Assembly: GCA_036925085.1 (NCBI GenBank)
Contig: JAUPFP010000028.1
Coordinates: 1,543,501-1,607,500 of the forward strand
Direction of reading: 5' to 3'
From: Brachycybe producta
Lineage: Eukaryota > Arthropoda > Diplopoda > Playtdesmida > Andrognathidae
DNA: 64,000 nucleotides
The translations under genes and the position numbers were made by a program. How positions within the stretch are numbered: the stretch's first letter is position 1; every line of letters begins with the position of its first letter. The notes beneath the pieces are model-generated. The model did not search any database and was not told the DNA's origin. It saw nothing but the letters and a program-made list of their open reading frames with translations. This document shows positions 16,281-26,525 of this stretch, one piece after another.

Positions 16281-19173
16281 ATGGGCAGACCTTGTTTTCA
16301 TTATAATGTAGGCCATGGTAAAAAAAGAACAGAAATGGAATGTTGCATAGAAGACAAGAAAAAGCGGATTCGCACGCTTTATTGTGTTTTATGCGGCTCC
16401 AGTAAGAGAGACATGCCGGACAGAGGATTCTTTCATTTCCCATCAGGTGAAAGGTGAGGTTATTATTATACATTTTGCATTACTGAGGGAAATCGAACCT
16501 CCTTGGAATAAGACCATAATAACGCCTCTGGTGGTAACTTGTGAAATCACAGTGACATTGCGCTACTTGTGGCTGTCACTTTATGAGAAATCATTCGAGC
16601 TCGTATTACGGTTTGTGTAGTTAACTTTTCTAATTCTTTTTTTAGAGGCATACAATGGGTGGAATACACGAGTTTGGAGTACTTGAAAAAGAAATCGCCT
16701 TCTGTAAGGAGGAAACAGTTGCTCTGTTCAGCTCATTTTGAACCGAATTGTGTTATCCAGCACGAAACCAAGAAAGTTCTTCGAGCAAATGCAGTTCCTA
16801 CGGTCGAATTTGGTACAAAATCTGTTCCTTTTCGAAAGTTAGTTGATAAACGATCATGACAATAAATTTGAAAATAAACAGTTTTATCGAAGTTTGAAAC
16901 TGTCATTTTTAAAGACTTAAAGGCTTTAAAACTATTTGGCCGACACACTTTTTACTCTTCTACTTTCTAATTCTCGATGGTGTGTAAAAAAAAAGATTTC
17001 TCGAACTCTGAACTCTTGATTATTCTGTCTTTCAAGAGCCAAATTAACGGAATCTGGAAAGTGCTTTAGAAACTAGAAGGTTAGCTCAATCACTTAACGG
17101 TATTTTTCAAAATAAACTTTTTTATAAACAAATATATATATTCTGCTTAGAGTGAATCATCATTTTCAAATTTACTTAAACAGTTTATTTTTAAAGAGGT
17201 CAAATAGGAAAATACTATTTAAGCGATTGAACTACGCTTCTAGTTTCTAGAACTTTTTTTGGAGTGGCTTTTAATTTTGCATCCTTGAAAGGCGGAATAA
17301 TCAGAATTTGAGGTACGTTTTCACTTAGAAATCACGTTAAAGTTACTAGGCCGGCCCTAGATGTAACGTTTAACCTTAGACTATTACTAGTAAAGTAATA
17401 GTCTAAGGTTTAACTGTGCAATATTAACTGCACATGTCTACCACTCAGGCCCAAGACTTGTACAAGTCATCCCCTAGATTAGCACAGTTGTGAACATTTC
17501 GGTGTGAATCATGACGTCGGAAGAAGGAACGTTGAGAGGTTGTTGACATGTGTCACGAGCATACGCTACAGTGAAAAGGAATGAAGATTGCACAAACTCT
17601 TCCTACACGCTAGGGTGTGCAGCTGGACTTGCGTAGGCGGAAGCAATTCAAAAGTATAAACGTTCCGTACTGCACCGGTCACTTGCACAGGTGTCTAAAA
17701 CGACGCAGTTTCCTTGGATACACGATCCAGTATACTTGCGACGACGGACATTTAAACGTTACATAAAGAGCCAGCCTTAAGAAAACTGCGCAAATGAAGT
17801 TGTGAACCCGTTAATGGCATTCAAATGTACTTTTAAGTTGTTTCTAAAATACGGATTTTTTAATTTATTATTCTATTTGTACAATCGATCATATAATCTG
17901 ACGTTTTACTAATTCTTCGTTATTCTTGTTATAACGTAGACAAAACACTTCGCTTGCGTACTCTGAAGAAGAACATTTATGTTGATCTTAATACTGGGGA
18001 CAGCTCTAGGGAGAAAGTTGAACCTCAGTTGGAAGTGAAGCCATTATTCGGTACGTTGTTTGCATTGCTCAATTAACGGAAGACTAGAAATCGTTTCATT
18101 GTTATTTTATTAAGATGTTTTATGAACAGTTGTTATGGAACTTTTGATTATTCTACGTTTCAGAAGGAATATTAGGAAGAAATTAAAAATATGTTAGTCA
18201 GGACTGAATTATCCATTATGCTAAAAGAGAAAAATAACCCTTTGACGTCCATGTTACGGTTTTAAAAAAAAAATTTCGTTTTTTAATTAATATTTTAAAA
18301 AACCGTTTTTGCAGTTTTTTATTTTTTCTAGTCAAATTGAGGAAAAAAGTGAACCGATTTTATTAATTTTTAACAAAAATACATAAGTTATATGAATAAC
18401 AATTTGTATTTACAGATGCAATGGATTGTTTGTCTGACTCCGTTAAAACAGAACTGTTTGAAACCGAAATATCAACCGTAGACACATCGGTAGATGTAGA
18501 TCAAAATCCAACGTCACACGAGGACGAAGACAACAACGAAATAACTTCACCTTCGGAACTTCCCCATTACGATCATTCCTACTGTACAATGTTACCAAAC
18601 GTAAATGTGGATAAAATAGAAATGGTTCAAAAAGGGCCACAGATACCATGCACGTATTCGCTTGATGCAGGTGTAAAAAGTTCGCCCGATGACAATTTGA
18701 TAACGGATTCGCATTGCTCCTCCGATTTGGCGGCAGTAACAAAAATACCGTTCGAAATCGAGAAATTACGGCTTTCGAATAAACAAAAAGCGAACGAAAT
18801 TCATAAGCTGAAACAAATGAATGATAGATTGAGACGGAAACTTGAAGAAAGTGAAAAGAGGCCAGTGACAAAAGCAGCTGCGATCAAACGTTTGGAAACG
18901 GTTGGTCTTCCTAACGAAACTTACAGATTTATCGTAGGACAGATCGAAGCTGCAAGTTGTAAACCAGGCGGCCGCCGCTTCAGCAGCGAAATGAAAGCAT
19001 TTGCTTTGAATGTTTATAATTGTAGTCCAAAGGCATACAACTTATTAAAGGAAACATTTCTATTACCTTCGAGAGGAACTTTAAAGCGAACGACTGCTAT
19101 GAGTGATTTTTTTCAAGAACCACCAGCATCGAGTTGTGTGGATAATATTAATGAAGAGCCCGTGTGTATGTGA
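16281..19173 (+). CDS. THAP-domain protein with P-element-transposase-like segment
   Basis: Four exons are read: 16281-16453, 16646-16812, 17940-18050 and 18416-19173. They give 402 aa with consistent phases and GT-AG borders. The ATG is preceded by an in-frame stop at 16266. Residues of about 35-120 form a THAP zinc finger: C-x2-C in YCVLCGSS, FHFPS, the conserved Trp in GIQWVEY, C-x2-H in LCSAHF, and the closing NAVPT. The protein presumably binds DNA in the nucleus. Residues of about 265-305 are a Lys/Glu/Leu-rich coiled coil. RFSSEMKAFALNVYNCSPKAYNLL then resembles the segment after the coiled coil in P-element transposases and THAP9-like proteins. The RNase-H-like catalytic part is absent: the frame ends about 35 residues later at TGA. 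The gene may be a domesticated, shortened transposase derivative, or a decayed one. A GTGTGT at the end could be a donor to undetected exons. Confidence 0.85.
16995..17330. mobile_element. Palindromic element, CTAGAAGGGTAGCT family, in THAP intron
   Basis: TCTCGAACTCTG, TTTAGAAACTAGAAGG and AAAATAAACTTTTTT on the left are mirrored by CAGTTTATTTTTAAAG, CTTCTAGTTTCTAGAAC and AATTTGAGGTACG on the right. It is the same unit as at 11030 and 19455. It is non-coding. Confidence 0.6.
17368..17414. repeat. Short hairpin with about 20-bp stem
   Basis: TTTAACCTTAGACTATTACT pairs with AGTAATAGTCTAAGGTTTAA around a tiny loop, with one mismatch near the base. It lies in the THAP gene's second intron. It could be a minimal transposon remnant or a palindromic scar. 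Confidence 0.65.
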
Positions 19174-19454
19174 CTATATGCTCATATTGTTATTGTGTTA
19201 CATGGTATCAAGTGAATCTGGCTTGCATTTTTTTATTTTAACGAAAGTACGATTAGGTTTGGAAGTCTCAAAACTCATTTTGAACTTTATTTTAAAAAAA
19301 ATTTGTATAATGATTTTGTTATTATTGTATCATGGTTACAAACAAACGCATTGTGAACTTCATTAGAAAAAAAAGGTTTGTTTAATAATTTAATCATAAC
19401 TTGTGTCGTTGTAAAAATTCATTTAACGAATATCGGGAATGAATGACTGGTTAA

Positions 19455-19805
19455 TTGCTACGATCTTCAAGGTTGTTTTAAGTGTAAATTCTTCGAACTC
19501 TGATTATTCTGTCTTTCAGGTGAAAAATGAAGAGAAATTTGAATGTAGAAGGGTAGAAACAAGAAGGGTAGCTCAATCACATAAGGTTATTTTTATATTG
19601 ATATCGTTCAAAATAAACTTTTTGAGTTTGAAAATGGCCCAAATTAAAAAAAAAAGTATTGTCAGCTTAAAAGTTGGTCCATTTTCAAACTCAAATAAAA
19701 AGCTCATTTTGAGCTATCCTTCTAGTTTTTAAAACACTTTCAAGTTTCTTTTAAATTTACTCCTGAAAAAGAATAATCAAGAGTTCGATGGTGTGCCATA
19801 AACTA
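19455..19805. mobile_element. Palindromic element, CTAGAAGGGTAGCT family
   Basis: The copy shows TTTTAAGTGTAAATTC, GAACTCTGATTATTCTG, AAGGGTAGCTCAATCAC and AAAATAAACTTTTTGAG, then the same modules inverted and in reverse order. It is about 350 bp and lies downstream of the THAP gene. No coding potential is seen. Confidence 0.65.
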
Positions 19806-20222
19806 TTTTAAAGTTCTACATTTATTCGGAACGTTGTGTATAATCGTGATTTGGTGCTCATGACAACACATTGTTGCAGCACGATATAGTGGATTATAGG
19901 TGTACTAATATGGAGTTTCTTATCTTTACTTGCAATACATAATGCCACCATTTTTAGTCACCAATAATTGGTTTTTTTGTAGCCGTACTCTGTGCTTCAT
20001 ACTTTTTTTCTAAGTTATACTTAAATGCCTACGCTAATGAAATACTTATGCTTGTGGCATTACGTCACAGTTCGGAATATTTACTGAGAGAGCGCATACA
20101 TAAAACGTGTTTCTAGCTTAAATACACACAATTAAGACGCGCCATCTTTGGTTGCCCTTTATGATCATTTTAATTGTTCGGAGCTTTGTAGACGGTAGCC
20201 CTAAAGGATCCTGAATCCTAAG

Positions 20223-20362
20223 ATGTGCCGACCGAGTTATAAGTGTGCCGTCTGTGATTTAAGTGTGCCGAGCGAATTATAACTGTGACAACCAAGAAGG
20301 TTAGAACTGATTTATAAATGTGCAGATTTAGTTATAGCTGTGCCGACCAAGTTGTAAGTTTG
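20223..20362. repeat. Degenerate tandem repeat, unit about 24-27 bp (TGTGCCGA...GTTATAAG)
   Basis: Five or six units of the form TGTGCCGACCGAGTTATAAG follow one another with changes in each unit (TGTGCCGTCTGTGATTTAAG, TGTGCCGAGCGAATTATAAC and so on). It looks like a decayed minisatellite. Confidence 0.7.
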
Positions 20363-20423
20363 TCTGAGGATTCCTGATCTATGGGGCCACCGTACATAAA
20401 CATAAATTTCGGTATTTTAGTAC

Positions 20424-20635
20424 AGGCGTCTGTAGACAGCGGCAGAATTTCTTTGGCTCCGCTCTTTAATGAGCGTCAGGCCAAATATCAACCAATTAGA
20501 AATAGAAAGGGGGGGGGGGGGGAATGTGACATCAGCCCCGGTAACAAACCAATTAGAAATTGATGACGCTCAAAAAAAAAAAAAAAAAAAAAGGGTGGAG
20601 CCAAAGAAATTCTGAAGCTGTCTACAGATGGTTGT
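20424..20635. mobile_element. MITE, CTGTAGACAGC subtype, with poly-G and poly-A runs
   Basis: The ends GTCTGTAGACAGC and GCTGTCTACAGA are inverted, with GGCTCCGC and two ACCAATTAGAAAT motifs inside. It matches the copy at 15635-15812, but two mononucleotide runs (G at about 20509-20522 and A at about 20573-20591) interrupt the homology. Confidence 0.75.
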
Positions 20636-20718
20636 TATGTCAGGTGTTTCTCCTACTTGTTCGTCTCCTGTCAGTTTCCCTACGATGTCGTCAACAACTA
20701 TCCGAGATAACTATTAGC

Positions 20719-21060
20719 CCTTGGCCACTAGCGTCTGGAGGCTTGTGTTTTTTCATAGCGCATGCGCATTCATTGCCATCTCGGTTGGTTTGTATAGGCA
20801 TAGCCTCCTTATACTATTCTTTATAGTATAAGGAGGCTATGGTATAGGAAAGTGATGGCAGATTTGCGTTAGTAGCGCCATCTATTGATGACCAATGGAA
20901 ACTACGGTGCCCCTTATAAGACGTGGGCAGTTTCCATTGGTCATCAATAGATGGCGCTACTAACGCAAATCTGCCATCACTTTCCTATACAAACCAACCG
21001 AGATGGCAATGCGCATGCGCTATGAAAAAACACAAGCCTCCAAACGCTAGTGCCTTGGCC
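20719..21060. mobile_element. Large palindrome (arms about 130 bp) upstream of the TEP1-like gene
   Basis: The left arm (20719-20903) and right arm (20929-21060) are near-identical inverted copies around a spacer of about 25 bp. Both hold CATAGCGCATGCGCATT, CCATCTCGGTTGGTTTG, AGTGATGGCAGATTTGCG and AGATGGCGCTACTAACGC or their complements. The left arm is longer only because it carries a 43-bp hairpin insertion. It is a foldback-type element with no coding capacity. It lies about 250 bp upstream of the TEP1-like start codon, so it could touch that promoter. Confidence 0.85.
20799..20841. mobile_element. 43-bp perfect hairpin inserted in the left arm, with 7-bp duplication
   Basis: The insert is CATAGCCTCCTTATACTA, a 7-base loop and its exact complement. 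It is flanked by the direct repeat GTATAGG at 20792-20798 and 20842-20848. The right arm of the surrounding palindrome has the same site with a single GTATAGG complement and no insert, so the empty site is visible in the same molecule. Confidence 0.85.
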
Positions 21061-21255
21061 GTCATCGTCATGGTTTCGTTCAGTGGCGCAATCATGAAAC
21101 TTGGTGTTTTTCGTGTGGTTGATAGTTTTCTTATTGACTTTTCCGATCAATTTCTTGATTATTGCAGTTTATTTATGTTTTGATGGTTGTCAGTGGCGAT
21201 GAGAACAGTTCTTTTTGTTTTTCTGTAACGAAAACAATGTAGAATTCGAATCAAA

Positions 21256-21291
21256 ATGGGAGATTTCATGTGTGAAAGAAAGTGTGAATAG
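21256..21291 (+). other. Short upstream ORF before the TEP1-like start
   Basis: A 12-codon ATG-to-TAG frame lies 24 bp before the proposed start at 21316 in the same transcript orientation. If it is in the 5' leader it could lower translation of the main frame. The transcription start is unknown. Confidence 0.35.
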
Positions 21292-21315
21292 TTGTAAATT
21301 TAAAATTCTGTAAAA

Positions 21316-24300
21316 ATGGAAAACAGACAGAATGTGAGGCTGAGTAATGAGAAACTGGGGTTAGGTTTGAATTTACAGTCTAGAAATTTAAATGACTGGC
21401 ATGTTGGACTTGCAGTCAGTCCGGTTTCGAACCGATTGACGAGTACGAACTTAGTTACTACCAATACTGCTTTAAAACGATTTCATAGTTTAGAAAACAC
21501 ATTTTTGTCGGCTCAAACAACGACAAGGCTGAATTTAAAGAACGCCAGACTCGAAACTACAAAACTAAGCACAATTTACAATAATCCACTGATAACTTCA
21601 TCTTCTTCGCTTTCGGTGAACAAAAGTTTATCGAGTTTTGCCAACAAGAAGTTGAAATTGTCATCGTTAGAGTCTCTAACTTCTATTCAGCTTCTGAGTA
21701 CTACGAACAAACTCGTTGTAAGCAACGTTAAGTTGCATTCGAGTCTCATACGGAGTTACGAAAGGGAAAGATCCCTTATCGGTTGCGAACCAGTCAGCAA
21801 GAAGGCGAAGAGGACCTTCGATTTGAATCTAGGTTCAGCGACATCGTGTAGTTCATCTGTTGACGAATACGAAAAACCGAAATACGACTTCGAATGGCCC
21901 GATGTGATCGTAACCAAAGAGTCAAACGTCTTTAAGGAGTACGATGGCCAGAAGAAAGAAGTCGACTGGCGTACAAAGAATAAGAATGCAAAAGTAATAT
22001 AATTTGAGTTACTCCAAAACGCAGAAACTACAGAAAACTGCTTAAATCTGCCGAAATGTGCGAGAAGTTTAAAGGAAACGATAGTAATCTGTATAAAAGT
22101 TGAGGAAAATTTCAGTTATTTGCAGGAAAATGCAAATTAAGCGCAGAAATGTGTAGAAAACTTGCATAGTTTAACATATTTCAGCAATTTCTGTATTTTA
22201 TGCATTATTTGAATATGTTTTCTGATATTTTTTTGATTTTGTGGATGTCCGTTTCAGGTAGCTTTCGTGAATGTGGTCAGTTCTTCGTTGATTCGTGCTC
22301 CAAATCTCAAGGATAAAAATGACGACGTTCGAAAATCGCTCATATCGCACGCGGACGAAATCGTTGCTTTCGATCCGGAGTTTGTTTTGAAAGTATGTTC
22401 GAAGAGTGTTTTGTTTTTAGATTTTGGATTGTGAAGATTTTAATTTGCTCTTTTAAGTTTACTAGAAATATATTTTTGTTTTTTCTCTGTAGGTTGCTCT
22501 TTATGCTCGTCAGGAGCTGAACATTCGATCTACTTGTAATCTACTTTTAGCTTATGCATCTTACGACCATAACTGTCGTCCATTTTTACACAAATACTTC
22601 TGTTCTTGCATCGTGTTGCCGTCCGATTGGATCGAAGTGGCCGAACAGTATCAGGTATAAATACTAGTGTGTTACTTTTTTTCTCGTTTTGCTTCTGAAA
22701 GAGAGAACGCCTCAAAGGGTTGTTTACACTTTAAAAACCAGCTATTCAGTTAAGGTAGCTGCATAATTATTTAATTTATTCATGTAGCACTTAGGTGGCG
22801 AAGGTTTTCGGTTTGGATGCAAATACGTCAGGCAAACGTTTTTTTAGAAACAACATTGTGAACAAATTTATATTGTTTTCAAAACTAGAATGGTAAAAGA
22901 TTGTTAAAAGTGGCAATATCTTAAAACATAAACATTTTATAGTTCAGTTTAAAAGTCACCTGTTTTTTAGGGTTTTTCATTAACATTTCAAGAAAACTGA
23001 TTTTGCCTTTTTCAAACAGTCATAAAACGTTTATTTTTTGAAGATATATCATTATGAAAAACATTTAAACATTATCACCAACTTTTCTAGTTTCTTAAAC
23101 ACTTTGAATTTTTTCGTATTGTTTCTCCTGAAAAACGTTCGCTTGAAAAAGGTAAATTTTCTCAAAACCGGGTCGTGTGGGGGAAAAGCCCTTCGATTAA
23201 ACATATGCTGTTTTGAACCTCCGCCATCTAGTGCTACACGCACAAATTAAGTAACTATTCAGCTACCTTAATCTTATATTTTTTTTTTAAATACTTTTAA
23301 TAATTGGTTTTAAAAACTGATGAGTATCCATATTTCAAAGTGTTGTTTTTGAACTTTTTACGTTAAGGTTACAATTGAAATAACTCTTCAGTTACACCGG
23401 ATTTGCAAATAACTGAATACATTTTAATTTGCAACGTAAATGTCAATATTTAATTGTTCTCGTGGCAGTTATTCGATGACAAGTCGATCAACTTTGGATC
23501 TTTGCCTTCTTCGCTTCGAAAAGTTCTTGTTCTGAAGTTTCCTCAATTCGACGTGTATCAACTAGGTTTGTTTTCGTTGTCCTTACAGTTTTCATCTTTT
23601 GTAAGTTCGTTTTTTTTTTGTATTTTAAACAGCAAAATACAACAAAGGTAAATCCAACCAGAAGAATAAGAAGAGGACGAAGAACGAGCCAAGAAAATCA
23701 AATGTCAGTGAGCCGGATAAAATCGACACCATTTACGCTTATATCAATAATCAAACTTCTTTTATTTGCTTTGAATTTAAGGTTGTCACCGACGATGACG
23801 AGGAAACTGAAGAAGAACGAGAAAGAAAAACTTTTAATTTGAAACAGTTGATCCGTCGTTTACACATAAAAGAACCGACCGAACATGTTATGGGGTTAAT
23901 AGGCAAACGGTATAGCAAGTTGATTATATATTACGATATTACGTGTTTTACGATTATGAAGACGTTTTTTTTCTTCTTTTTTGTCGTTTAGTTATCCCGA
24001 GGATGCAGATAGTTTTCGTCTCAGTTGTTTACCCGGTACTTGGGATCCCAAAAAGGCTGGACAAAGAATGAAATTACCCGTTCCACTAACTTGGGAAACA
24101 CAGATTTCTGCTAAAGGGAACAAAGCTGAAACGTGGCACGAATTAATAGGTATCGAGATTAGTTTTCCGATCCAAATGCGATCGTCATTTCACTCGTGAT
24201 TTTCGTTACGTAGATAAACGGAAGCTTCCATACATGGCTATGCTCCGTAATCTTCGGAACATGATTCTGGCCGAAATCTCAGATGAGCATCACGCTAAAG

Positions 24301-26525
24301 TCGTTAAATACCTTTCTAACAAAGTGAATTAATATTAAATTGTTATTGTAATGATGTAACCGATTGTGGTAAAACATTAAAATTTCGTTTATTGCAGACG
24401 GCTGTCATAAATTCTCGACAGCTTCCACATCGTTTCTTAGCTACTAGTGAAGTTCTGACTGACATCGAAGATAAATTACGGAAAGGTGGTGAAAGAATTG
24501 ATCCTTTTCTTTACATTTTTGTCTAGGCAATGTGATATTTAGATATAGTTATTAATTAAAATTGTTTATTGGATTTAAAAGTGCTTTTTTATAGAAATAC
24601 AAACAACTTATTATAAATAAAATTATATTTGGGCATAATTTGCAGAGCCAGAGCTAGATGCGCCAAACAAAATAGGGCGCTTAAAATCTGCCGTTAGTGC
24701 ACTAAATCAGTGTTTTTCACATTGTGGTCAGCGGCTGCGTGCCAGGTGGCCCGCAGATGGAATCATAGAAAAAAAATATTTTTATACTCCAACTCTCAGA
24801 ACGGATGGTTTTAAAAAAACAAAAAGCAGATTGAAGTCTGCTAAGTTTCTGGTATAATGGCAACTGTTGACAAAGTCGTATTTACACAAGGCCAGTTGAT
24901 AGGTTCGACTGGCGTCAATTGACTTACGCCAGTGACTGGCTTTGTATGGACAATACTGGCCTTGAGCCAGTTGGTCGATTCAATGGTTTTTCCCACCACC
25001 ATTTGTTTTGACTGGCAACACAACCGGCGTTGTGTGGCTCGTCCCCGGCCCAATTGGCCTATAACAAGCCAATCGTCAGTCAAACTGACGTCAGTTGAAC
25101 CTGCCTATCGACTGGCCTCGTGTAAACGTGGCTTTATTGGCTCCAACTGCTTATAACAGTACATGGGCAGTAGATGTGTAAATGTGGCATTAATGCCATC
25201 CATTTTTTATATAAATTGTAATATTTTCTGATTGCTGTACTAATTATTTTTTATTTTTATATTTCTCTTTCGTTGTTTAAATGTAGGCGATAGTGCAGAA
25301 TCTAATGTTAGCAAATCCAAATCGTATCTTTCTCCAATAGAACGCAAAAAGTTGAGTTTAGATCGCAAAGTGAGGTATGAAATATATAGCGAATTTCACA
25401 TTTACGTGCAGAGAATGTTCTAATTCTTTAATACTACATCATAGGAATGTGGCACGCTCTTTCAACTTTCAGCTGTTAAAGCGGTATCACAAAGCAGTGA
25501 ATCGTGCAGTTGAAATTGCGGCCTTTTTTAACATTCCACCAATCAGCGGTACGACTCTTTTGCTTCTGGATGTCAGCACTCACATGGACGTTGATTGTTC
25601 TGCGGCAAAGGGATTGGGAAAACCTCGCAGTGTATTTTTTCGTCCAAGTTGATTGCGTTTTGTTTTTAAGTCCTATGTAACTTAATTGTTTAATTTGTTT
25701 GGTTTCAGTTGTTTGAAATTGCTGAACTTCTGGCCAAAATGTGTTCAAGGGTTTGCGAAATGTGCACAGTACAGCGATTTTTTCTATTTAGTACACCAGA
25801 TCACAGAGAAGTAAGTTAGTTTTGTATCATCAGATTTCTTTTTTGGTGATTTTAATACAGTTTCGTGTAAGGGCACATTGTATTGTTATTTAAAATAATC
25901 CGCTCGTGTGTTAGTAAGCTCACTTATACGGAACGAGCCCAAGCCGTGTACTCAGGAAATAATGTTCAAGGTTTTTCAAGGGAACTGTTTAGATTGACAC
26001 CGAGCTCGTCCGTTTCACGAACGGGTCTCGATCAATTTAACGTCGCGAACAATATTTTTCTGGAACCTCGTTCCTTTTGAGATTTTGAGACAATTTGGAG
26101 AACGAGTCAAAGTTCAGCAATTTGTTACGTCTTGAGTGAGGAGACGGAATCTAAAGTCGTTGTCCGGTCTCGTCCCTCTCCTCCCCACTTGTCTTATAGA
26201 AATTGAGAGGCTTTTTCCTCAGGTTTGTGGCGTGCTCATCTTGTAGTCTTCATATTCCTGTATAAAATGAATTTACATTCATTGAAAATGAAGGAAAAGA
26301 CTTACTGTTTTTGTTGGAAGGGGTGTAAAATCGAGAATGCAGTTCGCCATAACTTTAACAGCTTTGAGTTTTTGAGTTACTACTTTAACTTGCAAAATTG
26401 GCTTTTATTTGGTTACATGAACCTGACAGTATTATTATTTCTAGCTCAAAGAGGACGAAACTATGCTTTCGCTTGGAAGGCTGGGCAATGAGCTGCTTAC
26501 GATGCTCATTAGAGACAAGAAAAAG
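21316..26525 (+). CDS. TEP1: TEP1-like TROVE/vWA protein (telomerase-associated protein 1), C-terminus not found
   Basis: Twelve exons are read: 21316-21993, 22258-22392, 22493-22654, 23469-23565, 23633-23909, 23992-24149, 24214-24323, 24398-24485, 25287-25374, 25445-25631, 25709-25810 and 26445-26525. All phases agree, giving 721 codons. Residues 1-226 (one exon) are a Ser/Leu/Asn/Lys-rich unrecognised N-terminus. Residues of about 227-600 form an RNA-binding TROVE domain of TEP1 rather than Ro60 type: LYARQELNIRST, KFPQFDVYQLAKYN, RRLHIKEPTEHV, WDPKKAGQRMKL, KLPYMAMLRNL and INSRQLPHRFL. Residues of about 625-721 begin a vWA fold (TTLLLLDVSTHMD; DVSTH in place of the metal-site DxSxS, a site that also departs from DxSxS in vertebrate TEP1). 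In vertebrates TEP1 is a telomerase and vault RNP component that continues with NACHT and WD40 repeats. None of that is seen here: exon 12 ends at a GTAGGG donor with no partner found, and read-through stops after 12 codons. A remote 3' part, an alternative end or a truncated gene are all possible. Confidence 0.88.
22747..23275. mobile_element. TTAAGGTAGCT-ended foldback element in TEP1-like intron 3
   Basis: The ends TTCAGTTAAGGTAGCTG and TTCAGCTACCTTAA are inverted repeats. The interior has CAAACGTTTTTT..AACAACATT, ACTAGAATGGTAA, CAGTTTAAAAGTCACC and inverted partners. A related copy lies at 55570-56103. It makes up most of the 814-bp intron and has no coding capacity. Confidence 0.65.
24870..25140. 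mobile_element. Foldback MITE in TEP1-like intron 8
   Basis: The left end GTCGTATTTACACAAGGCCAG with TTGATAGGTTC is mirrored by GAACCTGCCTATCGACTGGCC and TCGTGTAAACGTGGC on the right. Interior CTGGC/GCCAG motifs are repeated throughout. It is non-coding, and the open frames across it are incidental. Confidence 0.65.

Noticed and set aside
18443-18871. 142-codon minus-strand ORF
   Set aside because: It is the antisense shadow of THAP exon 4, which has splice and domain support.
20923-21183. 86-codon plus-strand ORF upstream of the TEP1-like gene
   Set aside because: It lies mostly in the right arm of the palindrome, and the same sequence is inverted in the left arm.
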